From: Chloroflexota bacterium
GTDB taxonomy: Bacteria > Chloroflexota > Anaerolineae > Anaerolineales > Villigracilaceae
Assembly: GCA_016195815.1 (NCBI GenBank)
Contig: JACPYX010000007.1
Location: 372,001 to 436,000 of the forward strand
Length of the DNA: 64,000 nucleotides
Reading direction: 5' to 3'
Every line of letters starts with the position of its first letter. The stretch's first letter is position 1. Under the pieces are notes generated by a model. The model saw nothing but the letters and a program-made list of their open reading frames with translations. It searched no databases and was not told the DNA's origin. Below, one piece after another: positions 36,168-44,441 of this stretch. The position numbers and the translations under genes are program-made.

Positions 36168-36377
36168 CGGAGTTCGCTCCCCCACGGCCTAAAAAGCGGC
36201 CGGCTTCCGAAGACAAAAATGATACATCACCATAGCTGTAGTGATTGCGCTTTCGTCTTGACCTTTTTCTTTCCGTCTTCATTACTTCAAAACTTCCCCT
36301 GCCCCACCGGGATGTATAAACGGTGTCATCTTCTAATCATGTTCACATGCTAAAATCAGGCAGGACGAGAAAACAGA

Positions 36378-37058
36378 ATGCGGATTTTAATCATCGAAGA
36401 TAACCGCCGCCTGAGCGACTCATTGCGCGCCACGCTCGTTGAAAACGGCTATGCTGTGGACACTGCCTATGATGGCGTCGAGGGCGAAGATATGGCCCTG
36501 CTCGCACAATATGATGTGATCATTCTTGACGTCATGCTTCCCAAACGCGATGGGATCGAGGTCTGCCGTTCATTACGGGACCAGAAAGTGGCCGCGCCAA
36601 TCCTGATGCTGACCGCCAGAGACGGCCTAGACGACCGCGTGCTCGGTCTCGACAGCGGCGCGGACGATTACCTGATCAAGCCTTTCGAAGTCAGGGAATT
36701 GCGCGCCCGCTTGCGCGCCCTGCTGCGCCGCGAAACTCCAAACAAAAGTGGGAATATCGTGGTGGACGATTTGCGCCTCGACCCATCCAGCCATTATGTC
36801 TGGCGCGGCAAAACACCGCTTGATTTAACTGCAAAGGAATATGCCCTGCTCGAGTATCTGATGCGAAATCCCAATCGTCTGATTACGCGCGAAATGGTCG
36901 TCGCACATTTATGGGATTACGACCAGACCATTGTGTCCAATGTTGTGGACGTTTACATTCGTCGTCTGCGCCGAAAAGTTGACGACGCGCACCCGGTCAA
37001 GTTGATCGAGACCATACGCGGCGCAGGCTACCGTCTGCGCGATCCGGAGCGGAAGTGA
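36378..37058 (+). CDS. OmpR/PhoB-family response regulator
   Basis: The 226-residue protein has a receiver domain (residues 1-115) with the acidic pocket IEDN near the start, the phospho-Asp in DVIILDVMLPKRDG (near 51), Thr in MLTARD and Lys in LIKPFEVREL. Residues 125-222 are an OmpR-type winged helix (LTAKEYALLEYLMRNPNRLITRE). It controls transcription on phosphorylation by the next gene product, which begins 4 nt later. Target genes are unknown. Confidence 0.94.
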   Translation: MRILIIEDNRRLSDSLRATLVENGYAVDTAYDGVEGEDMALLAQYDVIILDVMLPKRDGIEVCRSLRDQKVAAPILMLTARDGLDDRVLGLDSGADDYLIKPFEVRELRARLRALLRRETPNKSGNIVVDDLRLDPSSHYVWRGKTPLDLTAKEYALLEYLMRNPNRLITREMVVAHLWDYDQTIVSNVVDVYIRRLRRKVDDAHPVKLIETIRGAGYRLRDPERK

Positions 37059-37062
37059 AATA

Positions 37063-38541
37063 GTGAAAAAAGTATTTCGATCCGTTAGCAATTGGTTTGC
37101 GCCCTTCTTTCACAGCATCCGCTTTCGCCTGACGCTCTGGTTTGTTTTTATCCTGGCGCTGGTCCTGGGCGTCTTTAGCGCCTTCATCTACTTTATCGAG
37201 GCCAGCGACCTGCAAGTTGACTCCGAAGCGCGTATGCAGGAGAAATTCGCATACATTCAAAACTATTTTCGCGGCGCCGAATGGCAGGATTCGGATCTCT
37301 CGTCGGCTAACATGCCTGGTAGTGCAACGCCTCTTCAAAAGGGCGACTTGATCGTTCTGCTAAATACCAATGGCATGATGCTGCAAAATTGGGGGGAGAA
37401 ACTTGCCAAATCCGATGACATCACCAGCCAATTGGTAAATGCTGGCAGCCAGGCGCATGAGTTGAACGTTTACGAGCAAACCATATCGGTTATTAATGGG
37501 AACAATCAAATAGTTAATAGGGACTATTTGTTTGTCATCACCCCTATTTTGCGCGGCAACCTCGTGATGGGTTACCTTGTTATTGGCAGTCCGAGCGACT
37601 TGAACAGTCAAATGCGCCGTTTGAAGACTGCTCTGATCCTCGGAAGCCTGGCCATGCTTGTTGTTGCATTCCTTGGCGGTCTATGGTTGGCCGATCGCGC
37701 TATGCGTCCGGTTGCCACAATTACGCACGCCGCGCGCAACATCAGCGAAAGCGATCTTAGCCGCCGTTTGAACATGCGAGGCCGCGACGAATTGGCTAAA
37801 CTGGCGGAAACCTTTGACGATATGCTCGCCCGCTTGCAAGCGGCCTTTGACCGCCAGCGCCGTTTTGTCGCTGATGCCAGCCACGAACTTCGCACTCCCC
37901 TGACCATTGTAAATCTCGAAGTCGGCCGGGCGCTTTCCAGCCGCCGTTCAGCAGCCGAATATCAGCGCACGCTTCAAGTCGTCAATGCGGAAGGCGAACG
38001 CATGGCGCGGCTGGTCAACGACTTGATGACCCTGGCCCGCATGGATGCAGGTCAGGCCATCCTGCAATTTGAGTATCTCGACTTCAGCGACGTGGCCCTC
38101 GAAGCGGTCGAGCGCATGTCGGCGTTGGCTGAAGACCGACACGTTAAACTCGAAACCGGCGAATTGCCTGAGCTTCCCATTCGCGGCGACCGCCAATACC
38201 TGATCCAAATGATCAGCAACTTGATCGAGAACGGAATCAAATACAGCGGAGCCGATAAAGTAGTGCGAGTCGAAACCGACGGCACGCAGGACAAGGCAAC
38301 GCTGCGCATCTCCGATAGCGGGCCGGGCATCCCGCCCGAACATTTACCCCATCTGTTTGACCGCTTCTATCGCGTCGACGCAGCGCGGAGTCAAAACTCC
38401 GACGACCCCGCCTCCCCCACCGGCAGCGGCCTCGGACTTTCCATTGTGGCCTGGGTTGTTCAGGCGCACAATGGAAATATAAAAGCGGAAAGCAGAGTCA
38501 ACGAAGGCACAACATTCGAGATAACCCTGCCGCTTACATAA
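37063..38541 (+). CDS. Membrane sensor histidine kinase
   Basis: The 492-residue protein starts with GTG. It has a membrane helix near 25-45, an extracytoplasmic sensor part of about 130 residues, a second helix near 185-205, a HAMP domain, the H-box ADASHELRTPLTIV (near 272), N-box NLIENGIKYS, G1 DSGPGIPPEH and G2 GSGLGLSIV. It autophosphorylates on His and passes the phosphate to the regulator encoded 4 nt upstream. The signal is unknown. Confidence 0.94.
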   Translation: MKKVFRSVSNWFAPFFHSIRFRLTLWFVFILALVLGVFSAFIYFIEASDLQVDSEARMQEKFAYIQNYFRGAEWQDSDLSSANMPGSATPLQKGDLIVLLNTNGMMLQNWGEKLAKSDDITSQLVNAGSQAHELNVYEQTISVINGNNQIVNRDYLFVITPILRGNLVMGYLVIGSPSDLNSQMRRLKTALILGSLAMLVVAFLGGLWLADRAMRPVATITHAARNISESDLSRRLNMRGRDELAKLAETFDDMLARLQAAFDRQRRFVADASHELRTPLTIVNLEVGRALSSRRSAAEYQRTLQVVNAEGERMARLVNDLMTLARMDAGQAILQFEYLDFSDVALEAVERMSALAEDRHVKLETGELPELPIRGDRQYLIQMISNLIENGIKYSGADKVVRVETDGTQDKATLRISDSGPGIPPEHLPHLFDRFYRVDAARSQNSDDPASPTGSGLGLSIVAWVVQAHNGNIKAESRVNEGTTFEITLPLT

Positions 38542-38650
38542 ATCGCTGAAGCAATTGTATATCGTCTCAAAGCATATTGTGTGATTTGGTTTGACGGGTG
38601 AAAACAAATCGGATCAACCCCTGTCGTTTCAATTCAACATTTCAACAGAA

Positions 38651-38685
38651 TAAAACAACAATCGCCCGGCACGATTGTTGTTTTA
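38651..38685. terminator. Bidirectional intrinsic terminator
   Basis: A 14-bp perfect stem (38651-38664 and 38672-38685) with a 7-nt loop; the arms end in A4 and T4 runs. It lies between the kinase and SET genes. Confidence 0.8.
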
Positions 38686-38720
38686 TTACCTTAAAGTTTT
38701 TAAAAACAGCATCAATAACC

Positions 38721-38749
38721 TTGCAATTCAACTTACATCGTTATATATT
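38721..38749 (+). promoter_or_regulatory. Promoter of the SET-domain gene
   Basis: TTGCAA (38721-38726), 17-nt spacer and TATATT (38744-38749) lie 37 nt before the ATG at 38787. Confidence 0.55.
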
Positions 38750-38786
38750 ATTACTAATTCGTTTGCCAATAACGAGAGGAGCATAA

Positions 38787-39320
38787 ATGACAGTCACCAT
38801 TCCATCAACGCTAACAATACGAACGCAAAATAAATTCAGAAGCCTTGTCACGAAGCAGGCATACAAAGCTGGCGAGATCATCTGTCCCATCCCCACCGAG
38901 TCGATGTCGAACAAGCCGACCATGTACACCGTGCAGGTCGGGCGCACGAAACATGTGGAAGTAAAGGAACTTGCCTCCATGAATCATTCGTGCAATCCCA
39001 ATACGATTTTGGATACGGCGCGCATGTTGGTCTTTGCCTCGCGCGATATTGCCGTTGGCGAAGAATTAACTTTCTTCTATCCATCCACTGAATGGGAAAT
39101 GTCTGCGCCGTTCGTGTGTATATGTGAAGCGCCCAACTGTATTCACGTTGTTGCAGGCGCGCGCTTCCTGCCGCTGTCCACCCTTGAAAATTATTATCTC
39201 AATCGCCATATCCGCGAAGAGATCGGTGAACTCTTGAACAACACCGAATCCCTGCTCACCGACATCGAGCGCGACCACATTCACGAAAAGATTTCAAAGC
39301 GCAATCAAACCGGCTCGTAA
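38787..39320 (+). CDS. SET-domain protein (putative protein lysine methyltransferase)
   Basis: The 177-residue protein shows the SET core: the near-canonical MNHSCNPNT (near residue 68) and VGEELTFFYP (near 91), which form the SAM pseudoknot and catalytic Tyr. A Cys-rich post-SET-like end (FVCICEAPNCIHVV) follows. SET proteins methylate lysine in proteins; in bacteria the targets are mostly unknown and the genes are often thought to be acquired. GAGAGGAG precedes the ATG. The 3' end overlaps the convergent regulator gene by 27 bp. Confidence 0.88.
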   Translation: MTVTIPSTLTIRTQNKFRSLVTKQAYKAGEIICPIPTESMSNKPTMYTVQVGRTKHVEVKELASMNHSCNPNTILDTARMLVFASRDIAVGEELTFFYPSTEWEMSAPFVCICEAPNCIHVVAGARFLPLSTLENYYLNRHIREEIGELLNNTESLLTDIERDHIHEKISKRNQTGS

Positions 39321-39878
39321 ACCTTCGCGCACAGCTTCGGTTCGGTTAGTCACGTTAAGTTTTGCGTAAATTGACGAGACGTGAAATTTCACGGTATGCT
39401 CACTGATGTTGAGCGCCACGGCAATCTGCTTGTTCGCCATCCCTTTTGCAAGCAAATTTATGACTTCGGATTCGCGTTCTGTCAACGGGCCGCGATCCGA
39501 AGTTTCGTCTTCGTTCGGAAACAACAACGAGACGTCGCCAACAATTAATCCTTGCGATAGGGCATGAACGGCGGCCAACAATTCTTCAGTTGACGCGTCC
39601 AACGGCAGGATGCCCCATGCCCGACGCAAACGCTTCAGCGCGCGGACGTTGAGCGGGGCGCCGCTTAGGAACAGGATCGAAGCTGATTGAGCGGAGTCCG
39701 TTAATTCGTCGGGCAAAGAAGCGAGAGCAGCCGACGTGGTAATTACCACGTCGGCTGCGTTTATTTCGTCCGCAATTGATATTGTCTCATCCGATGAAAG
39801 CAAAGCGCGCAGCCCAACGCGCATCGCCGGTGACGGAGCATCAATCAAGACACAGATCAAATTACTTTCTTTCTCCAA
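39294..39878 (-). CDS. NarL/LuxR-type regulator without phospho-acceptor Asp
   Basis: The 194-residue protein ends in a clear LuxR-type HTH (LTERESEVINLLAKGMANKQIAVALNISEHTVKFHV). The N-terminal 120 residues resemble a shortened receiver (LICVLIDAPSPAMRVGLRALL) but the strand that should carry the phospho-Asp reads DVVITTSAAL, with no Asp at its end. It may therefore be switched by other means. It overlaps the 3' end of the protease gene by 17 bp, so the two are probably co-expressed. Confidence 0.85.
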   Translation of the reverse strand: MEKESNLICVLIDAPSPAMRVGLRALLSSDETISIADEINAADVVITTSAALASLPDELTDSAQSASILFLSGAPLNVRALKRLRRAWGILPLDASTEELLAAVHALSQGLIVGDVSLLFPNEDETSDRGPLTERESEVINLLAKGMANKQIAVALNISEHTVKFHVSSIYAKLNVTNRTEAVREGLRAGLIAL

Positions 39879-40758
39879 CCGTCACCTTGACCGTTTCAGG
39901 CCGGCCGCCGCGCAACACTTCAACCGCAATGGTTTTGCCAACTGTATCAGTGTTGAGTGCGGCGAAAAGATCATCGGGCTCGCCTACAGGCTGGCCGCCG
40001 ATCGCCACGAGAATATCGCCAACCATCAATCCGCCTTGTTCGGCAGGGCCTTTTTCTTCAAGCCACAAAACAAGCAAACCATGTTGCTGTTCGCGCTTGA
40101 GCGCTGTGCGCGCCGCATCCGGAATATCAACCGATTGTGTGCGGACTCCAAGGTAGCCGCGCTTGACTGCGCCGTGTTTATCGAGCGCACCGGCAATACG
40201 CCACGCAAATTTAACCGGAACGGTCAAAGATGAACCATGCGTGAGTCCCGATGTGTTAAGGCCAAGCACTTCGCCTTCGGTGTTGACAAGTGGCCCGCCG
40301 GAAAATCCGGGATAAGACGTTGTCTCGGTTTGGATATATTCATCGAGCAGGCCGCCGCGTCCGGTGCGGGCCGGGCCGCCGATGGCGGCGATAATTCCCC
40401 ACGAGGCCTGAACGCCAGATTGATCGGGACGGCCAAGCGCCAGCACAAGTTGTCCAATTTTTGCGGAGGCATCCGCAACTTTGGCGGGCGATAAAACTTT
40501 TTCGGCGAGGCGAAGTAAAGCGAGGTCAGAGCCGGGATCGCGTCCAGCCAAAGTGACGGAGACCGCTTTCCCATCGGCGGTCACGATGCGTAGATCTTCG
40601 TCACGCGTAACAACATGGTCAGCTGTCAGAACGAGATCGGCCGCGTAAGCAATTCCGCTGGCAGGATAGCGTTTGCGCGCATCCACCAGGACAGTGCCTG
40701 TTCCGCCTTTTTCGACAGCCGCGGCAAGTCCGTTTGAAAAATCAGTAAGTGTGCTCAT
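39862..40758 (-). CDS. Trypsin-like serine protease with PDZ domain (HtrA type, no signal peptide)
   Basis: The 298-residue protein has the catalytic triad: His in TADHVVTRDE, Asp in GSDLALLRL and Ser in YPGFSGGPLV. A PDZ domain (residues about 205-295, GYLGVRTQSVDIP and LMVGDILVAIGGQPV) follows. DegP/HtrA proteases act on misfolded proteins in the periplasm, but no signal peptide or membrane anchor is present, so this one appears cytoplasmic. The following regulator gene overlaps it by 17 bp. Confidence 0.9.
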   Translation of the reverse strand: MSTLTDFSNGLAAAVEKGGTGTVLVDARKRYPASGIAYAADLVLTADHVVTRDEDLRIVTADGKAVSVTLAGRDPGSDLALLRLAEKVLSPAKVADASAKIGQLVLALGRPDQSGVQASWGIIAAIGGPARTGRGGLLDEYIQTETTSYPGFSGGPLVNTEGEVLGLNTSGLTHGSSLTVPVKFAWRIAGALDKHGAVKRGYLGVRTQSVDIPDAARTALKREQQHGLLVLWLEEKGPAEQGGLMVGDILVAIGGQPVGEPDDLFAALNTDTVGKTIAVEVLRGGRPETVKVTVGERK

Positions 40759-40875
40759 TGTGCAACTCCTTTTGCATCATATCATGGGTTGAATCAGATA
40801 AGGAGTGTAGCGCGCTTGTTGTTAACACACATCAGATATTGGACGGGTTTTTAACCTGGCCGTTCGGCGAGGTAA

Positions 40876-40912
40876 AAAGAATTCCGAAGTCTTCAAGACT
40901 TCGGAATTCTTT
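40876..40912. terminator. Bidirectional terminator
   Basis: An 18-bp near-perfect palindrome (40876-40893 and 40895-40912) with A- and T-rich ends lies just after the stop of the minus-strand gene at 40911. Its short centre gives about 16 bp with a 5-nt loop. The rest of 40759-40875 shows nothing. Confidence 0.75.
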
Positions 40913-41333
40913 ATTTTGCGTTGAGCCGTTTGAATGCTCCAATCCAGGGGCTCCCCAACCGGTTATTTTCGCTGACTTGTATTTTGCCAAATTTTTGGGC
41001 AATGCTCGCAGACAGCGCAGCGACAGTTGCCCAATCATCGGCCAACACTGCCGTCCGCATTTTTTGCGCCGTTGGCGCAGCCCAGGCCCATTCCATGCGA
41101 AATTTATCGGCCTTGACCCAATAATCGCGCTTCTCCCATGCCGCCACGCTGGCCTCGATTCCATCCGAGATGGTTTGAAGGGCAATCGAAATAAAGGCCG
41201 CCAAATCGCGGGCGGCTGCGCCTGTATCGGTCTGCCGCGCTAATTCGCGCACTGCCAGCACGATGGCCTTGGTTAATTGAGTTCGTTGTTTTCCTGCGCT
41301 GTCTGGATTGATGACTCGGCTCATAGGTTCCAT
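40911..41333 (-). CDS. Protein of unknown function (140 aa)
   Basis: The protein is mostly helical (QLTKAIVLAVRELARQ, DLAAFISIALQTISDGIEA) with a Trp-rich centre (WEKRDYWVKADKFRMEWAW) and a basic C-terminus. No signal peptide or membrane helix is seen. I do not recognise the family. Alternative ATG 41321 is four codons in. It is the last gene before the left repeat of the integrated element and lies outside it. Confidence 0.6.
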   Translation of the reverse strand: MEPMSRVINPDSAGKQRTQLTKAIVLAVRELARQTDTGAAARDLAAFISIALQTISDGIEASVAAWEKRDYWVKADKFRMEWAWAAPTAQKMRTAVLADDWATVAALSASIAQKFGKIQVSENNRLGSPWIGAFKRLNAK

Positions 41334-41416
41334 TTTTGCTTATCGAGAATTAAGAACGCCGCATTATACCGCACGATTTTCCATGTATGCGAATAATTAA
41401 CATTCTGCCCCTTTCA

Positions 41417-41445
41417 TTGACGCACCCCCTCCCGTGCTTTATAAT
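41417..41445 (+). promoter_or_regulatory. Orphan tRNA-Leu promoter in the left repeat
   Basis: TTGACG (41417-41422), 17-nt spacer and TATAAT (41440-41445). It is the same promoter as that driving the intact tRNA at the right end. Confidence 0.75.
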
Positions 41446-41463
41446 TTCGCCGCATTCCAGACT

Positions 41464-41502
41464 GGGGACGTGCTGGAATTGGCAGACAGGCATGACTTAG
41501 GA
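41464..41502 (+). pseudogene. 5' half of tRNA-Leu (displaced fragment)
   Basis: These 39 nt equal positions 51414-51452 of the intact gene: acceptor 5' strand, D arm and anticodon arm to the end of the loop. The 3' half is missing. With the promoter upstream and a terminator at 41551-41586, a chimeric RNA of about 135 nt may be made. Confidence 0.85.
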
Positions 41503-41550
41503 GAAATGCCACATTGCGTTTGAAGTCATCGCAATATATGGCAACGACAT

Positions 41551-41586
41551 AATGCCCTTATCGTACAGATAGGGCATTTTTTATTT
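41551..41586 (+). terminator. Intrinsic terminator after the half-tRNA
   Basis: An 8-bp stem (41551-41558 and 41571-41578), extended by TATC/GATA, is followed by a run of six T. Confidence 0.75.
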
Positions 41587-41620
41587 TTACAAAAAACAAA
41601 ATTTACCGAATCATTCGCCG

Positions 41621-42571
41621 CTATCCGCGTCCATGATAAGGCACATGCAACAGTGAAGCCGCTTTGCGTTTTGCTTCTTCCGGCCTTCGGTCATAACGTG
41701 CCGTAGTGGTCACGCTTGCATGTCCTGCCATCTTTGAAACGGTCGTTATGTCCGCGCCATTCTCCAGCAGGTCACTTACAAATGTACGGCGCATATCATG
41801 CGGACTGAATGATTTAACGCCCGCCTCCTGTGCGCGCTTTTGAAGCATGTTATAGATTGCCTGTGAAGTCAAACGACTATCACCAAAAGCGCCGCCTTTA
41901 TTCACGGACACAAACAAAGCACCGGAATTATCACCGCGCAATAACAACCAGTCCGCTAAAGCATGAGCCGCGCCGCCGGTGATATATGCCGTGCGTTCTT
42001 TATTGCCTTTGCCGTGAATTTTTAAACGCCCGCTTTCGATTTCGTAGTCGGTCAAGTCCAGGGCAATAACTTCGGCGCGTCTCAGTCCGCATGAATACAT
42101 CACCGCAATTATCGCCGCGTCTCTTGCGCCTGCATTTGTTTTATCGTCTTCGCAAGCCGACAGCAAAGCTGCCATTTCACCCGAAGATAATTCGCGTCCA
42201 GTTGGCAACGTTTCACCGCGTACACCTTTTACACTCACGGCCTTTTGATAATCTTCCGCGCTTATTTGTCCGGCTTGCCAGGCCGCGCGTATTGCGCCTT
42301 TCAAAGCCGCTAATGCTTTGTTGACGGTTGCAGGCTTGTATTGCTCTTGTAGCTTTGAGCGAATCGCCGCAACATGCTGAAAGCGTAACGCGCCCCAATC
42401 AAGAGATAAGGCGTCAGCGTTGCCTGAAATATTTCCAGCGATAAGATTCAAAACTTGCGACATTGTTCGGCGTCCGCTTTCGCTTCCCAAAGACGCGACA
42501 TATATCGCCGCCGCATTTTGGTCAACACGAATTGCTTTGCTCGCTCTTGTTGTGATTGCATTTTTTGTCAT
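41621..42571 (-). CDS. Tyrosine recombinase, left end of the element
   Basis: The 316-residue protein has a core-binding domain (residues about 15-115) and a catalytic domain with Arg in SCGLRRAEVIAL, Lys in GKGNKERTA, HDMRRTF, GHASVTTTARY with the Tyr nucleophile. The ATG 42571 follows GAAAGGA at a good distance; an upstream TTG is less likely. It lies 118 nt from the left repeat, as integrases often do. It and the recombinase at the right end share motifs but differ widely, so they are not a recent duplication. Confidence 0.9.
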   Translation of the reverse strand: MTKNAITTRASKAIRVDQNAAAIYVASLGSESGRRTMSQVLNLIAGNISGNADALSLDWGALRFQHVAAIRSKLQEQYKPATVNKALAALKGAIRAAWQAGQISAEDYQKAVSVKGVRGETLPTGRELSSGEMAALLSACEDDKTNAGARDAAIIAVMYSCGLRRAEVIALDLTDYEIESGRLKIHGKGNKERTAYITGGAAHALADWLLLRGDNSGALFVSVNKGGAFGDSRLTSQAIYNMLQKRAQEAGVKSFSPHDMRRTFVSDLLENGADITTVSKMAGHASVTTTARYDRRPEEAKRKAASLLHVPYHGRG

Positions 42572-42582
42572 GTTTTTTCCTT

Positions 42583-42858
42583 TCAATTATTCACTTTGAA
42601 ATATCGTTCTATTCGACTTTCCCGTTTTTGTGGAACTGGTACAACGTAAACATAAGCCAGCCCAGAAACAGCCTTAGATAATCGCATCATTGCTATTTCT
42701 TCGCTTTGTGTTTTTGACGTTGAACGGGTTGCAATGACTTTATCTTTTTGTATTACTGTGAAGGTTGTGCAATTGCTTTCTATGTGCGTTTCAAGTATCG
42801 CAGGTCTTTTATTACATCCTATCAAAATATTTTGCCTGTATTTCGATTTTCCCTTCAT
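42583..42858 (-). CDS. Unknown protein of the element (91 aa)
   Basis: The protein is basic and has alternating strands (TTFTVIQKDKVIATRST) followed by a helix and GLAYVYVVPVPQKRES. The ATG has AAAGGA upstream, as in neighbouring genes. It ends 11 nt before the recombinase start, so both may be in one transcript. I do not recognise the family. Confidence 0.55.
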   Translation of the reverse strand: MKGKSKYRQNILIGCNKRPAILETHIESNCTTFTVIQKDKVIATRSTSKTQSEEIAMMRLSKAVSGLAYVYVVPVPQKRESRIERYFKVNN

Positions 42859-43091
42859 GGCGTTTTTTCCTTTCGTTTGTTTTCAGAAGACATATTCTCA
42901 TAAGCTATTTTGCCCGAAAAATAGGGCGCATCCGTTGCCAGACACGCCCTATTTACCCACAGGAAGCCCGTAGAGACTCGCCGCGCCGCGTCCCCGTGTG
43001 ATTTTATCGTCCGATTCAAAACAACCCCGTTTTTAAGGCTCGTCAAAAACGCGCCTCAAAAATTCGGTTTTGTGCAGGATATTTTGTTCGG

Positions 43092-43304
43092 TCATACTGT
43101 CACCGTTTGCCTTTGCTTTCGTTCGCGGTAGGCGGCCTGCTTACATGCCGCCGAATGATAGCGGCCATGTAAAGCCCCTTCAAATTGCACACCGCACCGC
43201 GTACAGGTTCGCATTGCTGAATTCTTTGGGCTGGTTATGCCGCGCTTCTTTCGGTCACGGTATGCTTTTTGTTTGCATGAGGCTGAACAATAGCGGCCAT
43301 GCAA
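43092..43304 (-). CDS. Small zinc-finger protein with duplicated Cys motif
   Basis: Two copies of a Cys-rich unit are seen: CARCGSQFEGALHGRYCSASCKQ, counting the frame upstream of 43304 in parts, and CTRCGVQFEGALHGRYHSAACKQ. Each ends in a basic KxAYRxRK helix. Such fingers occur in small DNA-binding proteins of mobile elements. The ORF start at TTG 43304 would cut the first finger in half. The frame is open upstream to 43415 but has no ATG, GTG or TTG there (only ATT 43406), and overlaps the end of the membrane protein gene. The true start, or a frameshift from that gene, is unresolved. Confidence 0.5.
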   Translation of the reverse strand: MHGRYCSASCKQKAYRDRKKRGITSPKNSAMRTCTRCGVQFEGALHGRYHSAACKQAAYRERKQRQTVTV

Positions 43305-43350
43305 CGCACCTTCAAATTGCGAGCCGCATCGAGCGCAGGTTCGGCGCGCT

Positions 43351-44091
43351 TCAGCTCCGAAACGAGCCGCCCGATTCGGGCCTGCCTTCCGTATCGTCGT
43401 CCGAATGGTCGCCGGTTATCTTCGGGACGTTCGTCATGGCCGGATAGATTTGCTTCGACGGTTCAATGGCAATTGGCGCGCCGTGTTGTTTGAATTTGCC
43501 AAGTCCCAAAACGTCAATGTGATTGAACGTCTGCGTGAATTTGTCCTGCCATTGGGAGAATAACATCGGCGTCATTTGTTGCGCCAGATGCTCGGATTCG
43601 TCTTCGATTTGTTTCAATAGCGAAGCTGTCACCGCGTCATGCGCCGAGTCTTCGCGCATCTTTCGCATGTTCTCAGGGTCGAAGACATGGAAGACGAACG
43701 CGCTAATCAGGTTCAACCCGATGAGACCGGACAAGGCAAGAATAACGTTGCGAATATCGTCCGGCGTCAAGGCCGCAATCGCTCCATTTTGGCCGCTTCG
43801 GTATAACGTGTCCATCGTGAATAATCCAATGCTTCCAAGCATGTCCACAATGGCGGTCAGCACGCTGACGGATTTTTGCGGCAATCCGCTCGCTTCTTTC
43901 AGGAAAACGATGAGCCATATCATCGCGCCGCCTTCGGTTGCAAGCAGGCCCAGGAAGCCGATAACCTTTTGGTCGGGCGGTAAGGTGGACTGTATAAAGT
44001 CCAGCGAACGGGACGCGGCATAAATAAACAGGCCAGCCGTCAAGACATAGAACGCAATTGAGCCAATACTTTTGGTTAATCCTTTTGTCAT
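43351..44091 (-). CDS. Membrane protein of the element, unknown function
   Basis: The 246-residue protein has four hydrophobic segments (residues 9-26, 45-65, 78-95 and about 120-140) and a charged C-terminal half with a helical stretch (SLLKQIEDESEHLAQQM). The order resembles membrane proteins of integrative plasmids, but no family is recognised. Its ATG overlaps the stop of the upstream SH3 lipoprotein gene by 4 bp. The C-terminus is rich in Asp, Gly and Ser. Confidence 0.65.
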   Translation of the reverse strand: MTKGLTKSIGSIAFYVLTAGLFIYAASRSLDFIQSTLPPDQKVIGFLGLLATEGGAMIWLIVFLKEASGLPQKSVSVLTAIVDMLGSIGLFTMDTLYRSGQNGAIAALTPDDIRNVILALSGLIGLNLISAFVFHVFDPENMRKMREDSAHDAVTASLLKQIEDESEHLAQQMTPMLFSQWQDKFTQTFNHIDVLGLGKFKQHGAPIAIEPSKQIYPAMTNVPKITGDHSDDDTEGRPESGGSFRS

Positions 44092-44432
44092 GGTTTCACC
44101 TCACAGGTTATATATTTTGAATTCACCCAACCCGTGACAGAACCGGCGATAACATTTCGCCAGCCGTCACGGGCTGAATTATTCGCGGGTAAAATTAACT
44201 CGCCTTCGCGCAAGACTCTGATGGACGCATAACTCTTCCCAGGCCCGGCGCGGAGATTCAACAAGCCGCCGTCTTCCATTCCGGTTCTCACCTTGCAGTA
44301 AGTAAGTGCCGGAACGGTTGACGGCGCTTTGTTTGGCGCGCTTACGCTTATCGGAGTCGGCATTATACGATTTTCAAGCAGGCCGCACGCCAGGGACGCA
44401 AACAGCAAAGTTACAAGAATTATCTTTTTCAA
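44088..44432 (-). CDS. Lipoprotein with bacterial SH3-like domain
   Basis: The 114-residue protein starts with a lipoprotein signal: KKIILVTLLFASLACG, lipobox LASLACG with Cys17. A short Pro/Thr/Ser linker leads to an SH3-like domain (LNLRAGPGKSYASIRVL, then GWRNVIAGSVTGWVNSKYI). It should be anchored outside the cell membrane. SH3-like domains often bind cell-wall parts. It overlaps the next gene by 4 bp, so both products may work together at the envelope. Confidence 0.8.
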   Translation of the reverse strand: MKKIILVTLLFASLACGLLENRIMPTPISVSAPNKAPSTVPALTYCKVRTGMEDGGLLNLRAGPGKSYASIRVLREGELILPANNSARDGWRNVIAGSVTGWVNSKYITCEVKP

Positions 44433-44441
44433 ATAGGCGCC

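Larger units (their letters stand above)
41384..41502 (+). repeat. Left attachment repeat of the element
   Basis: It is identical over 119 bp to 51334-51452. It ends at the position equal to the last base of the tRNA anticodon loop. The bases just outside differ on both sides. Confidence 0.92.

Noticed and set aside
35083-41333. Extension of the mobile element leftward to the recombinase at 35083
   Set aside because: No matching att repeat is seen there and the genes between look chromosomal; the 119-bp repeats mark the ends clearly.
41464-41502. A second tRNA-Leu gene at the left end of the element
   Set aside because: Only the first 39 nt match; variable arm, T arm and acceptor 3' strand are missing, so it is a displaced fragment.
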